From positions 1 to 7,409 of the forward strand of contig UROA01000096.1 of NCBI GenBank assembly GCA_900549355.1: a stretch of DNA of 7,409 nucleotides, in the 5' to 3' direction. The notes below the pieces were generated by a model that saw only the letters and a program-made list of their open reading frames with translations, had not been told where the DNA came from and did not search any database. A program made the position numbers and the translations under genes. Below are positions 1 through 5,973 of this stretch, piece after piece; the stretch's first letter is position 1; each line of letters opens with the position of its first letter. Source of the stretch: an uncultured Collinsella sp. GTDB lineage: Bacteria; Actinomycetota; Coriobacteriia; Coriobacteriales; Coriobacteriaceae.

Positions 1-1
1 G

Positions 2-52
2 ATTAATGGATGGAAACGGGTGTTCTATCGGGACACACATTTTGTCCTATAA
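2..52 (+). CDS. Possible 3' end of an upstream plus-strand gene (partial)
   Basis: One plus-strand frame is open from the left edge to a TAA at 50-52 and would end in residues HFVL. An intrinsic terminator begins 12 bp after that stop, which is the usual geometry for a gene end. A second frame is also open to a TAG at 78-80, but that stop lies in the terminator loop and is less plausible. Only about 16 codons are visible, so no product can be named. The call rests on position relative to the terminator, not on homology. Confidence 0.25.
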   Translation: MNGWKRVFYRDTHFVL

Positions 53-64
53 GCCAAGATTGTT

Positions 65-95
65 AAAGCGACTGGCTTAGGTTGGTCGCTTTTTT
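65..95 (+). terminator. Intrinsic terminator, partly bidirectional
   Basis: An 8-bp stem (AAAGCGAC at 65-72 pairing with GTCGCTTT at 85-92) encloses a 12-nt loop, and the plus-strand 3' side runs into six T residues (90-95). It fits termination of a plus-strand gene entering from the left. Read on the minus strand it lies 44 bp after the dinD stop, but is followed by only three T, so it would be a weaker terminator for dinD. An upstream segment (AAGCCA, 51-56) can pair with the loop (TGGCTT, 73-78), giving an alternative fold. Confidence 0.7.
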
Positions 96-138
96 GTTGA
101 CCTCGCATGGGGTCGAACCCGAAAGGGCACAGCCGCTT

Positions 139-999
139 TCACAGATCGAGCCTACCCTGGGGATCGGTAAAACCGTCAGTACCCTCCTTGAGTTTCTTCT
201 CGTCTGCCTTCACGCGACGCTCGAGCTTTTTTGTATCCTCGGCAGGCGGTAGGTTCTCGGGGACAATTCCGCGGTCGATGAGGCTGCCACGCACGCTTGT
301 GTTGTTCTCGACGTGCTCTTGCTTGATCTGGTCCAGGCCGTACAGGTCGTGTTTCTCGGCGTTGAAGGCCGTCATCGAGTTCGTAAGGTCCTTTGCTTTG
401 ATGAGGACGTCGGCTAACCTGTCCGCCAATGCCGCGCTCTTGGGTACGCCGAGCTGCTGCTTCATTTCCGCCGTGCTTCTGCCGCCGAATAACGCCTCAT
501 CGCCCTTCGACTTGATGATCGCGAATCCTTTGGAGTCCACGCCGCGTTTGAACGCAATACCCGAGAGCTGTTTCTCTGAATCGGATAGCGAGTGACGCGC
601 CTGCAAGCGCTGAATCTCTGCGAAGCGCTGCTCTATGAGCTCTTGGCGGCGCGTCTGCACGGCAAAGTATGCCTGGGCGAGCGCGATCTCTGGCTTGTTT
701 GAATCTCCGTTCTGTGCGATTAAATAGCATGCATAGCGCGTAAGTTTGTAGTCTTTAACCGCGCGAGCGGCGACACCGGCAGTTACCATTTTCGTGGTGT
801 CACGAAAATGGGAATCAACTGGAGTTTTGTTTGTTTCGCATGAGACTTTTGCCCTCTTAACAACTTCGGCGAAGTTCTCCCATCGAGTGTACCCCATGGG
901 TTCCATTAAATCGCGTGCGAGCCAATACTCAACGCCGTCTTTCACATTGGCGTAGCTATCAAGTTCGATACGCCACTTCTCGATATCTCTCCTGTCCAT
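139..999 (-). CDS. dinD: DinD-like DNA-damage-inducible protein
   Basis: The 286-residue product resembles E. coli DinD (about 274 aa) over most of its length. Recognisable blocks are WLARDLMEPMGY (26-37) in the N-terminal BRO/KilA-N-like part, KRAKVSCE (48-55), DSHF (62-65), KMV (70-72), LTRYACYLIAQNGD (86-99) and YFAVQTRRQEL (111-121). The C-terminal part contains GRSTAEMKQQLGV (173-185), LYGL (219-222), a DRGIVPENLPP segment (242-252) and a charged Lys/Glu-rich helix (256-272). E. coli DinD is SOS-induced and has been reported to act on RecA filaments; the same role here is inferred. The start is supported by AGGAGG (1004-1009 on the minus strand) four bases before the ATG. No convincing LexA box was found upstream. 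Codon use is less biased than in the GGGtGRT operon, which fits an accessory gene. It lies 161 bp downstream of the flavoprotein gene, same strand, probably not a tight operon. Confidence 0.86.
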   Translation of the reverse strand: MDRRDIEKWRIELDSYANVKDGVEYWLARDLMEPMGYTRWENFAEVVKRAKVSCETNKTPVDSHFRDTTKMVTAGVAARAVKDYKLTRYACYLIAQNGDSNKPEIALAQAYFAVQTRRQELIEQRFAEIQRLQARHSLSDSEKQLSGIAFKRGVDSKGFAIIKSKGDEALFGGRSTAEMKQQLGVPKSAALADRLADVLIKAKDLTNSMTAFNAEKHDLYGLDQIKQEHVENNTSVRGSLIDRGIVPENLPPAEDTKKLERRVKADEKKLKEGTDGFTDPQGRLDL

Positions 1000-1027
1000 A
1001 TCTCCTCCTCGCTGGTCTATTTTCTAT

Positions 1028-1042
1028 GCGGGCTTTGCCCGC
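1028..1042 (-). other. Small perfect hairpin in the dinD leader
   Basis: GCGGGC-TTT-GCCCGC forms a perfect 6-bp stem with a 3-nt loop, 28 bp upstream of the dinD start codon. On the minus strand it is followed by an A-rich stretch (atagaaaatag), not a T run, so it is unlikely to be a terminator for that strand. It may shape the dinD 5' untranslated region or have no function. Confidence 0.35.
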
Positions 1043-1087
1043 TCTGTATTCAGAATAAGGATACGCTGTCGTGCGGACACGAATGGA

Positions 1088-1113
1088 CCCCGTGCTGCTT
1101 CGAGCTCACGGGG
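1088..1113 (-). terminator. Putative rho-independent-like hairpin after the flavoprotein gene
   Basis: CCCCGTG (1088-1094) pairs perfectly with CACGGGG (1107-1113), with a small inner stem GCT/AGC in the loop. It lies about 47 bp beyond the stop of the flavoprotein gene on the minus strand. There is no T run on the exit side, so termination is only suspected from stem strength and location. It could equally be a transcript-stabilising hairpin. Confidence 0.35.
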
Positions 1114-1160
1114 CCCATGGATATCGATTGGTTGTGTTCTGCTTTAGGTAGGTGTCCGGT

Positions 1161-2687
1161 TTAGTCCGCTCGATAGTGCGAACCCAGGCTTTCAGTTCGC
1201 TTGCGCATGGCTTTGACCATCTCCATCGCCAGCTGAATCTGCGACTGTAGGCGGGCGAGGGCTGCGATCTCGCTGTCATCGGCATGCGGCTTGCTCAGCG
1301 CCATGGCCTTGTCTTGCAGGCTTTCAAGCTGTTGCAGGGCCTCGGATAGGCCTGTTTCGGTCCTGTTGATCATGCAAAAGGTGCTCATCGTGTGCCTAAG
1401 GCTGTGTGTCAGGCATTCGGCATCTGTTGTGGCAATGCCGTAGTGGGGGAGGGCGATATCCGCCTTCAGGGCTGTCTCAGGCTCTTTCTGCGCTGCAAGG
1501 GCTGCCGATGCGCCCGCGATGCGTCCGAACACGATGCCGTTGGCGCTTGACAAGCCACCAATGCGGTCGGCGCCGTGCATGCCGCCTGTCGCCTCGCCGC
1601 AAGCGTAGAGGCCCTCAACGCCCGTGTGCGCGGTCTTATCGATCTTGATGCCGCCGTTAGCGGCGTGGGCATACATCGCAACGCGCATCTCGTCGGTCGG
1701 CGCGATGCCGTGCTCGTCTTGCAGCCAGGTGGCAAAGGTCTGCACAAACTCTGGGACATCCTCGCGGGGGAAGTCGTAGTGGAGTGCCAGGCCTTCGACA
1801 CCTGCCTGATCGATGACGAGATCGATAGAGCGGGAGGCCAAGCGTGACGTGAAGGGACCATATCCAGAGCGCTGCTCGAGCAGGTCGTCCAGCTTGTCGT
1901 CGGCAATATCTACCGGCTGGTCTACGTGCACGTAGCGCCAGGTTTTCTCATTGAAGACCAAGTTACGCCTGGGCTCGATGAAGCCGGGCATCATCTGCAT
2001 GAACTCTATATTAGTAAGTGTTGCGCCGTGCGCCAGCGCGATGGCCTGCGAGGAACTGAGCACATCAGCCGACGTAAGGCTGCGCTCGAACAGGCCGCCT
2101 GTGCCACCGGCTGCGATGACCGTGGCCTTGGCAGCAAAGGGCACGATTCGATTTTCGGTAAGGTCGTAGAGTACGGTTCCGGTTATTCTGCCGTTCGTGT
2201 CCTCAACAAGGTCGATAAGCTCATGGCGGGGGAGCAGGCGAATGCCGAGCGACTCGATCCAGGTCGTCAGAGCGTCCTCAAGGGGCTTGCGGGTGAGGCC
2301 GCGCCACATGCGCGTCTTGTGGTCAAAGCAGGGGATAAATTGCTTTTGTTGAGCACTCTTGGCGCTTTGCGGACGCTGGAGCTCAACGCCCAGGTCTTGC
2401 TCGAGCCAGTCAATCGCTTGGGGAATGCCGTGGACGAACGTTTGGACGAGTTCGGGGTCGGCAACGCCGCCGCCGACGGCCAGGATGGTGTCGATGAGGT
2501 CCTGCTCGTCGTCTTCGTCGACGGGACCGATGAGGCCGAGGCCCCAGGTACCCGGGAAGAAGCTCGATCCACTCATGGTCTTGCCGGCGCTTGCCACAGT
2601 GACGGTTGCACCCGTGCGTGCCGCTTCGATGGCGGCACAAAGGCCCGCAATGCCAGATCCAATTACCAGTACATCAGTCGATTCCAT
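1161..2687 (-). CDS. FAD-dependent oxidoreductase, fumarate reductase / L-aspartate oxidase-like flavoprotein
   Basis: This 508-residue protein belongs to the superfamily containing FrdA, SdhA and NadB. A Rossmann FAD-binding motif VIGSGIAGLCAAIEAA lies at 8-23. The C-terminal FAD motif GEATGGMHGADRIGG lies at 364-378, preceded by HAANGGIKID (341-350), which replaces the HxxxGGI-type motif. SRSID (285-289) lies where NadB has a substrate-binding Arg. The C-terminal helical domain ends in RTESLGSHYRAD, like the RxESRGxHxRxD tail of the family. The FrdA/SdhA histidine for covalent FAD is not visible near GSSFFPGTWGLG (40-51), so bound FAD is probably non-covalent. No signal peptide is seen. The start at 2687 follows an AAGGA site at good spacing; an in-frame upstream start at 2744 would add 19 Arg-rich residues and is rejected. 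No iron-sulfur or membrane-anchor subunit gene is adjacent, so substrate and electron donor are unknown. Confidence 0.85.
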   Translation of the reverse strand: MESTDVLVIGSGIAGLCAAIEAARTGATVTVASAGKTMSGSSFFPGTWGLGLIGPVDEDDEQDLIDTILAVGGGVADPELVQTFVHGIPQAIDWLEQDLGVELQRPQSAKSAQQKQFIPCFDHKTRMWRGLTRKPLEDALTTWIESLGIRLLPRHELIDLVEDTNGRITGTVLYDLTENRIVPFAAKATVIAAGGTGGLFERSLTSADVLSSSQAIALAHGATLTNIEFMQMMPGFIEPRRNLVFNEKTWRYVHVDQPVDIADDKLDDLLEQRSGYGPFTSRLASRSIDLVIDQAGVEGLALHYDFPREDVPEFVQTFATWLQDEHGIAPTDEMRVAMYAHAANGGIKIDKTAHTGVEGLYACGEATGGMHGADRIGGLSSANGIVFGRIAGASAALAAQKEPETALKADIALPHYGIATTDAECLTHSLRHTMSTFCMINRTETGLSEALQQLESLQDKAMALSKPHADDSEIAALARLQSQIQLAMEMVKAMRKRTESLGSHYRAD

Positions 2688-2871
2688 CGGATTCCTTTCT
2701 CGTCCGGCGCATTGTCGCACGGGTGATCGGCAATGGGACCGCAAAGACTCGGCAAATCGGTAAAGGGCAAATATGGCGGGTGGGCGTCATGGACGCTCTG
2801 ACACTCCATCTCATCACATCTTGTATTTCGCCCCAACTGATATATCGGCATTAGCTACCCTGCGACAGCGC

Positions 2872-2908
2872 AAACAAAAAGAGCCGCTACCCGGGTGGGT
2901 AGCGGCTC
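2872..2908 (-). terminator. Strong intrinsic terminator of the GGGtGRT/NifU-like operon
   Basis: A perfect 12-bp stem (GAGCCGCTACCC at 2881-2892 with GGGTAGCGGCTC at 2897-2908) has a 4-nt loop. On the minus strand it is followed by TTTTTGTTTG. It lies 35 bp beyond the GGGtGRT stop codon. A weaker stem (GCTCA at 2913-2917 with TGAGC at 2924-2928) precedes it and may act in tandem. Confidence 0.93.
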
Positions 2909-2943
2909 CAAAGCTCAACTATATGAGCATCGCGCGGGCGCGA

Positions 2944-3948
2944 TTAGGCCTTGAGGGCCTCCTCGACGGCGACAGCGCAGGCGACGGTGGCACCGACCAT
3001 GGGGTTGTTGCCCATGCCGATGAGACCCATCATGTCAACGTGCGCAGGCACGGAGGAAGAACCGGCGAACTGGGCGTCGGAGTGCATGCGGCCCATGGTG
3101 TCGGTCATGCCGTAAGAGGCAGGGCCGGCGCCCATGTTGTCCGGGTGCAGGGTACGGCCAGTGCCGCCACCAGAAGCGACGGAGAAGTACTTCTTGCCAG
3201 CCTCGAGGCGCTCCTTCTTGTAGGTGCCAGCGACGGGGTGCTGGAAGCGCGTGGGGTTGGTGGAGTTACCGGTGATCGAGATGTCGACGTTCTCGTGCCA
3301 CATGATGGCAACGCCCTCGCGGACGTCGTCGGCGCCGTAGCAGTTGACGGCGGCGCGGGGACCATCGGAGTAGGGGATGGTCTCGACGACCTTGAGCTCG
3401 CCCGTGAAGTAGTCGAACTGGGTCTTCACGTAGGTGAAGCCGTTGATGCGGGCGATGATCTGAGCAGCGTCCTTGCCCAGACCGTTGAGGATGACGCGCA
3501 GCGGCTTCTTGCGAGCCTTGTTGGCGTTCAGAGCCAGGCCGATAGCACCCTCAGCGGCAGCGAAGGACTCGTGACCGGCCAGGAAGGCGAAGCACTCGGT
3601 GTCGTCGGAGAGCAGCATAGCGCCCAGGTTGCCGTGGCCCAGACCGACCTTGCGGTCCTCGGCGACGGAGCCGGGAACGGTGAAGGCCTGGATGCCCTCG
3701 CCGATGATAGCGGCAGCCTCAGAAGCGGACTTGGCGCCACGCTTGACAGCGAGAGCGCAACCGAGGGTGTAGGCCCACTCGGCGTTCTGGAAGGCAATGG
3801 ACTGGGTGTTGTTGACGATCTCACGCGGGTTGAAGCCCTTGTCGGTGCAGATCTGCAGAGCTTCCTCGAGGGAGGCGATGCCGTTGTCGGCGAGGCACTT
3901 GTTGATCTTGTCAGCGCGGCGCTCGTAACCTTCGAACGTAACAGTCAT
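2944..3948 (-). CDS. GGGtGRT-family protein (function not established)
   Basis: The 334-residue product carries the signature that names the GGGtGRT family: SGGGTGRTLHP at 259-269, followed by a Gly/Met-rich conserved C-terminus with HVDMMGLIGMGNNPM (303-317). Length matches the family, which from memory runs at about 330-340 aa. Other notable blocks are GLGHGNLGAMLLSDD (102-116), FLAGHESFAAAEGAIGL (122-138) and WHENVDISITGNSTNPTRF (217-235). Six cysteines are present (18, 34, 64, 119, 203, 324). No signal peptide or membrane segment is evident, so it is probably cytoplasmic. The start is supported by AGGGAGGG about eight bases before the ATG. It is co-transcribed with the NifU-like gene 18 bp upstream, so an iron-sulfur-related role is inferred from context only. 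The Gly-rich motif might bind a nucleotide or cofactor, but I see no standard P-loop or Rossmann pattern. Codon use is strongly biased, suggesting abundant protein. Confidence 0.93.
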   Translation of the reverse strand: MTVTFEGYERRADKINKCLADNGIASLEEALQICTDKGFNPREIVNNTQSIAFQNAEWAYTLGCALAVKRGAKSASEAAAIIGEGIQAFTVPGSVAEDRKVGLGHGNLGAMLLSDDTECFAFLAGHESFAAAEGAIGLALNANKARKKPLRVILNGLGKDAAQIIARINGFTYVKTQFDYFTGELKVVETIPYSDGPRAAVNCYGADDVREGVAIMWHENVDISITGNSTNPTRFQHPVAGTYKKERLEAGKKYFSVASGGGTGRTLHPDNMGAGPASYGMTDTMGRMHSDAQFAGSSSVPAHVDMMGLIGMGNNPMVGATVACAVAVEEALKA

Positions 3949-3966
3949 AGTTATTTCCCTCCCTTT

Positions 3967-4701
3967 CTACTCGTGAACCGGGAACACGCTGGCGACGGAG
4001 TGAGTCTCCTCGTCGGTGCGCGGGTCGATGTACTTGGCAGCGTTCTCCCACTGACCATAGTGGCCCATAGCGCCAGCGATGGCCTCCTCGGGGGTCTTGC
4101 CGGCCTTGACGGCGTCGGTGAACTTGCCGAGGTTCAGGAACTCGAATGCGATGATCTCGTTCTTGTCGTTGAGAGCCATGCGGGTGACGTAGCCCTGAGC
4201 GAGCTCGAGGTAACGAGCGCCCTTGGCCTTGGTGCCGAACATGGTGCCGACCTGAGAGCGAAGGCCCTTGCCGAGGTCGTCGAGGGAGGCGCCCACGGGC
4301 AGGCCGCCCTCGGAGAACGCGGTCTGGCTGCGGCCGTAAACGATCTGCAGGAAGATCTCGCGCATAGCAACGTTGATGGCGTCGCAGACGAGGTCGGTGT
4401 TGAGGGCCTCGAGGATGGTCTTACCGGGAAGGATCTCGGAAGCCATGGCGGCAGAGTGGGTCATGCCCGAGCAGCCGATGGTCTCAACGAGGGCCTCCTC
4501 GATGATGCCGTCCTTGACGTTCAGCGTGAGCTTGCAGGCGCCCTGCTGAGGTGCGCACCAACCCACACCGTGCGTAAGACCGGAGATGTCGGAAATCTCC
4601 TTAGCCTGGACCCACTTGCCCTCCTCGGGGATGGGTGCGGGGCCGTGGTATGCACCCTTGGCAACGGGGCACATGTTCTCCACTTCCTGTGAGTACTGCA
4701 T
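3967..4701 (-). CDS. NifU-like iron-sulfur cluster assembly scaffold protein, long atypical form
   Basis: This 244-residue protein contains a NifU N-terminal/IscU-like fold, longer than IscU or SufU (about 130-150 aa). Candidate metal ligands are C49 and C56 in GWCAPQQGAC, C77 in ETIGCSGM and C106 in LVCDAI. These match the three-cysteine spacing of IscU except that the CxD aspartate near the first Cys is absent and an extra Cys is present. C11 lies in an N-terminal MCPVAKG segment. After about residue 120 comes an extension with GLPVGASLDDLGKGLRSQVG (133-152) and a final part with FLNLGKFTDAVKAG (188-201) not found in small IscU proteins. The start at 4701 follows GAGGAG at about five bases; an in-frame start at 4785 would add 28 residues without support and would begin before the leader hairpins. 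It is the first gene of an operon with the GGGtGRT gene. Cluster-binding is inferred from the family. Confidence 0.9.
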   Translation of the reverse strand: MQYSQEVENMCPVAKGAYHGPAPIPEEGKWVQAKEISDISGLTHGVGWCAPQQGACKLTLNVKDGIIEEALVETIGCSGMTHSAAMASEILPGKTILEALNTDLVCDAINVAMREIFLQIVYGRSQTAFSEGGLPVGASLDDLGKGLRSQVGTMFGTKAKGARYLELAQGYVTRMALNDKNEIIAFEFLNLGKFTDAVKAGKTPEEAIAGAMGHYGQWENAAKYIDPRTDEETHSVASVFPVHE

Positions 4702-4736
4702 GCCTCTCCTCTCTATCGTGTTGGCGTCCCGTCTGG

Positions 4737-4778
4737 GGGTCGTGGCTGGCGATTGCCGGGCGACCCTTCGAAAGGGAC
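4737..4778 (-). promoter_or_regulatory. Leader of the NifU-like/GGGtGRT operon with two competing hairpins
   Basis: Two stems share the same bases. Stem A is CCCTT (4764-4768) with AAGGG (4772-4776), loop CGA; with one mismatch its arms extend to 4762-4778, so the DNA is also an operator-like palindrome. Stem B is GGGTCG (4737-4742) with CGACCC (4761-4766), with a small inner stem GGC/GCC (4748-4750, 4755-4757). A and B cannot form together because both use 4764-4766. The region lies between the -10-like box and the start codon. Regulation by RNA folding or by a protein bound to the palindrome is possible; neither is shown. Confidence 0.4.
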
Positions 4779-4794
4779 ATGACATGCAGCCCCT

Positions 4795-4800
4795 ATAATA
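4795..4800 (-). promoter_or_regulatory. Candidate -10 box for the NifU-like/GGGtGRT operon
   Basis: The minus strand reads TATTAT here, five of six matches to TATAAT, about 95 bp before the NifU-like start codon. No good -35 hexamer lies 16-18 bp further upstream (it reads CGAATA at 17 bp), so the promoter may be activator-dependent or use a different sigma factor. On the plus strand the overlapping bases 4794-4799 read a perfect TATAAT, but also lack a -35. Confidence 0.45.
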
Positions 4801-4854
4801 CCGCGAAATGCACGGAATATTCGGCGAACGGCTCAGTTTTCGTAGCGAGAAGTC

Positions 4855-4918
4855 CGGAAGTTTTAATTGAAACGGTTTAACGCTATGTTCTGTGGTCGCG
4901 AACTTCCGTAGAGGGGGT
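4855..4918. repeat. 8-bp inverted repeat in the 4702-5104 intergenic region
   Basis: CGGAAGTT (4855-4862) is repeated inverted as AACTTCCG (4911-4918), 48 bp apart. Between them lies an AT-rich stretch with a short dyad AAAC-G-GTTT (4872-4880) that loosely resembles LacI-family operators. The whole intergenic region 4702-5104 otherwise holds only the operon leader and promoter, a 5+2+5 dyad AACGG-TG-CCGTT (4977-4988), and the RAYT ribosome-binding site. The repeat may be a chance match or a binding site. Confidence 0.35.
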
Positions 4919-5104
4919 CCGTCTTGGGCAAGCTTTTGGTCGGCTCTTGTAAGTGCTGCAGGGGTTGACCTGTTGCAACGGTGCCGTTCGCCGCCTGTTT
5001 ACTGCCTTTGGCCGCGCGAGTGTATTGTTTTGCGTGAATGTTTTGATGGCACGCTTCAATCGTGCTGTATTGGATGGCAAGCAGATCCCGGCGAAGGGAG
5101 CGCC

Positions 5105-5917
5105 ATGCAGCGCGTTTGGAGAACGGTTACCGGCTTTTACCATGTCTGTGCCCGCGGTACGGGCAAGCGGCTCATCTTTGAGGGCGATGACGACCGGTGG
5201 GAGTTTTTGGAGCTGATGCGCGAGTGCTGTCGCGAGGCGGGCGTGACGGTTATCGCCTGGTGCCTTATGGGCAATCACGTGCATCTGGTGCTTGCAGATT
5301 ACGAGGACAGGATGAGCGCGGCGATGCACCGGCTGCTTTTGACATACGCGCGGCGGTTCAATAAACGTACGGGGCGCACAGGCCATCTGTTCCAGAACCG
5401 TTTTGACCGGCGCTCGCTCGATACCGACTGGCAGGTGATGGAGGCCATTCGCTCCGTACACGCCGATCCGCAGGAGGCGGGCATCAGTCTCATTGAGCGT
5501 TATCCCTGGAGTAGCTTTGCGGAGCATTTGTGCGCTTACGACGGTGACGCGGCCGATGTCGTGAGGGGATTTTCTGATCCTTCTTGCGTGCTTGAGCTTT
5601 TTGGCTCTGCCGAGGGCTTTATTGCCTATTCGCTTTCGACGCCCGACGGCAGTGAGCCAGCGCTGTGCGATATGAAAGAGACGGAATGGGAACGCCACGC
5701 CTTTGCCGACAAGTTGGCGAAGAGCCTCGGGGTTCCGCTCCACGGGGTTAAAGCCGCGCCGTCGGCGCAGCGCAATATCGTCATTCTTGGATTGCACGAT
5801 GCCGGTTTTACGGTGCGTCAGATTGAGCGATATACGGGGATTGGCAAAAGTACCGTTTCTCGTATCGTGCGTGCCTGTGCGCGAACGGCGGTGCAGACTG
5901 GCCGAAACGTGGCGTAG
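5105..5917 (+). CDS. REP-associated tyrosine transposase (RAYT), Y1_Tnp / IS200-like HUH family
   Basis: The 270-residue product has the full RAYT pattern: FYHVCARGTGKRLIF (11-25), the HUH metal-binding motif GNHVHLVL (56-63, His58 and His60), and LLLTYARRFN (77-86), whose Tyr81 is the likely nucleophile. It continues with GRTGHLFQNRF (90-100), SVHADPQEAGI (117-127) and YPWSSF (133-138). The C-terminus carries a helix-turn-helix, AGFTVRQIERYTGIGKSTVS (233-252), probably for DNA binding. HUH transposases nick and rejoin single-stranded DNA; RAYTs are thought to act on REP palindromes. The ATG at 5105 is preceded by AGGGAG at good spacing. The frame is open upstream to 4892, but that extension is Cys/Trp-rich and lacks family similarity. 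The gene diverges from the NifU-like operon and faces sufU. All visible catalytic residues are present, so it looks intact. No terminal repeats typical of an insertion sequence were recognised. Confidence 0.92.
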   Translation: MQRVWRTVTGFYHVCARGTGKRLIFEGDDDRWEFLELMRECCREAGVTVIAWCLMGNHVHLVLADYEDRMSAAMHRLLLTYARRFNKRTGRTGHLFQNRFDRRSLDTDWQVMEAIRSVHADPQEAGISLIERYPWSSFAEHLCAYDGDAADVVRGFSDPSCVLELFGSAEGFIAYSLSTPDGSEPALCDMKETEWERHAFADKLAKSLGVPLHGVKAAPSAQRNIVILGLHDAGFTVRQIERYTGIGKSTVSRIVRACARTAVQTGRNVA

Positions 5918-5962
5918 GACTGCCTGTGCACCGCAGCTGGGGTCGCCCATATGCCACAACCA

Positions 5963-5973
5963 TTGTTCTAAAA
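5963..5973. repeat. 11-bp direct repeat, copy 1
   Basis: TTGTTCTAAAA occurs here, 45 bp after the RAYT stop, and again at 6215-6225 in the same orientation, 252 bp away. The pair brackets a 241-bp segment downstream of the transposase gene. Whether it marks a mobile unit is not known. Confidence 0.45.

Noticed and set aside
98..130. tRNA 3' fragment or attachment site, from the T-loop-like GGGTTCGACCCC on the minus strand
   Set aside because: The stem does not extend beyond two to three pairs in tRNA register, no acceptor or anticodon arms match, and no second copy was found as an att pair.
107..595. Plus-strand ORF opposite dinD
   Set aside because: It is Ser-, Phe- and Arg-rich shadow sequence overlapping a gene with clear DinD similarity.
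1926..2726. Plus-strand ORF of 266 codons opposite the flavoprotein gene
   Set aside because: It overlaps a gene with unmistakable FAD motifs and has no recognisable domain or start signals.
2773..4692. Plus-strand ORF of 639 codons opposite the GGGtGRT and NifU-like genes
   Set aside because: It is the exact codon-by-codon complement of two genes with clear family motifs. Its composition (Gly, Val, Asp, Leu, His-rich) is that expected from antisense of biased codons, and it has no ribosome-binding site or recognisable domain.
4892..5104. N-terminal extension of the RAYT from a GTG at 4892
   Set aside because: RAYT family similarity begins right after the ATG at 5105, which has its own Shine-Dalgarno site.
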